51,174 nt of DNA from assembly GCA_022842885.1 (NCBI GenBank), contig JALHOR010000033.1, positions 1-51,174 of the forward strand, given 5' to 3'. Under the pieces are notes generated by a model that was given only the letters and a program-made list of their open reading frames with translations, was not told the DNA's origin and made no database searches. Positions 50,815 to 51,174 of this stretch are shown piece by piece. Numbering within the stretch: position 1 is the first letter of the stretch; the number at the start of each line of letters is the position of its first letter. The translations under genes were made by a program, and so were the position numbers. The DNA comes from Anaerolineae bacterium. GTDB taxonomy: Bacteria; Chloroflexota; Anaerolineae; Aggregatilineales; Phototrophicaceae.

Positions 50815-51174
50815 ATGCTGTTTTTGCCGCTGCTGTCTTTTGCGATGCGGTTATTATTGTTGCTGCTGCTAATAACGTTTGGTGCGATGGTTGCCGGGCA
50901 AGTACTCAACAGCGGCATTTTGACGTTTAATACCATCAGCCGCGATGAGAGCGATATTTTTTTGTTAGATATTCGCACCAGCATCATCTATAACCTGACG
51001 GAATCGCTGCCAGGTTATAGTTGGCAGTTCGCTTGGTCAACCGATGGCGAAAAACTGGTCTTTGTGCAATCGTATGAACGCCGCAGCATTTTGATGACCA
51101 TGCGTGCTAATGGCAGTTTGTTACAGGAATTGCCCGGCACGCCGCGCAGCGCCACCTATCCGCGTTGGTCGCCG
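50815..51174 (+). CDS. TolB-like beta-propeller protein, 5' part (runs off window)
   Basis: A frame open to the last base codes for 120 residues beginning MLFLPLLSFAMRLLLLLLLI, a membrane segment, then blades ESDIFLLDIRTSIIYNLTES and FAWSTDGEKLVF, and ends in PRWSP. The order and wording match the propeller at 46583 (DLFLLDMQTRLLFNLTDN, FDWSADGKQIVY), so it is a paralogue. The upstream AAGG is a modest ribosome site. The rest lies outside. Confidence 0.82.
   Translation, partial: MLFLPLLSFAMRLLLLLLLITFGAMVAGQVLNSGILTFNTISRDESDIFLLDIRTSIIYNLTESLPGYSWQFAWSTDGEKLVFVQSYERRSILMTMRANGSLLQELPGTPRSATYPRWSP

Overview
The window is about half G+C and carries roughly 43 protein genes on both strands. 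I found no rRNA, tRNA, CRISPR array, transposase or phage gene. The organism is most likely a Chloroflexota bacterium, perhaps from an Anaerolineae-type lineage. The evidence is circumstantial: a Flp-type pilin with the long hydrophobic GQGLVEYALILVLVAVVVIV segment common in that phylum, many secreted proteins with Thr/Pro linkers plus SH3 or PPC domains, TolB-like propellers, YfhO-like multi-membrane proteins, and intergenic DNA rich in GTAGGGGC palindromes. This assignment rests on recalled family resemblance; no search was run.

Layout. 1-5.5 kb: the 3' end of aconitase, a secreted protein, inorganic pyrophosphatase divergent from an HtrA-like protease, a Flp pilin and a SIMPL protein. 5.7-9.7 kb (minus strand): a peptide-type ABC importer, binding protein then two permeases; its two ATPases lie 20 kb away at 29.6-31.7 kb. 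10-15 kb: a DinB-like protein, a large STAND ATPase with TPRs and a class I fructose-bisphosphate aldolase. 15-19.4 kb: a PAS histidine kinase, a methyltransferase-TPR protein and a Uma2 nuclease. 19.6-25.7 kb: an FtsX-like permease, an alpha/beta hydrolase, a wall amidase, a glutaredoxin-like protein and a small membrane protein. 25.8-28.1 kb (minus strand): a histidine kinase with two receiver-only proteins. 28.5 kb: a GDP-fucose-synthase-like enzyme.

31.9-38.5 kb holds a large secreted SH3 protein, a broken DUF433-like gene, the ribosome silencing factor, an RluD-type pseudouridine synthase, an unknown protein, a PPC+SH3 secreted protein and a zinc-free quinone oxidoreductase. 39.8-47.6 kb is a tight operon: YfhO-like protein, GT39-like glycosyltransferase, second YfhO-like protein, TolB-like propeller. 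It probably serves envelope glycan or glycolipid assembly. A two-component system, a secreted protein and the start of a second TolB-like propeller finish the window.

The most unusual theme is a dispersed family of palindromic repeats whose arms differ in sequence but stay complementary. Related repeat DNA also lies in frame inside two genes: the STAND ATPase (11961-12065) and the GT39-like gene (about 42340-42620). Other points of interest are the STAND protein with an unrecognised N-terminal domain, the kinase locus with no output domain, the mosaic YfhO paralogues, and an 11-bp-period direct repeat upstream of the OmpR-type regulator. No feature is proved to be a new system.
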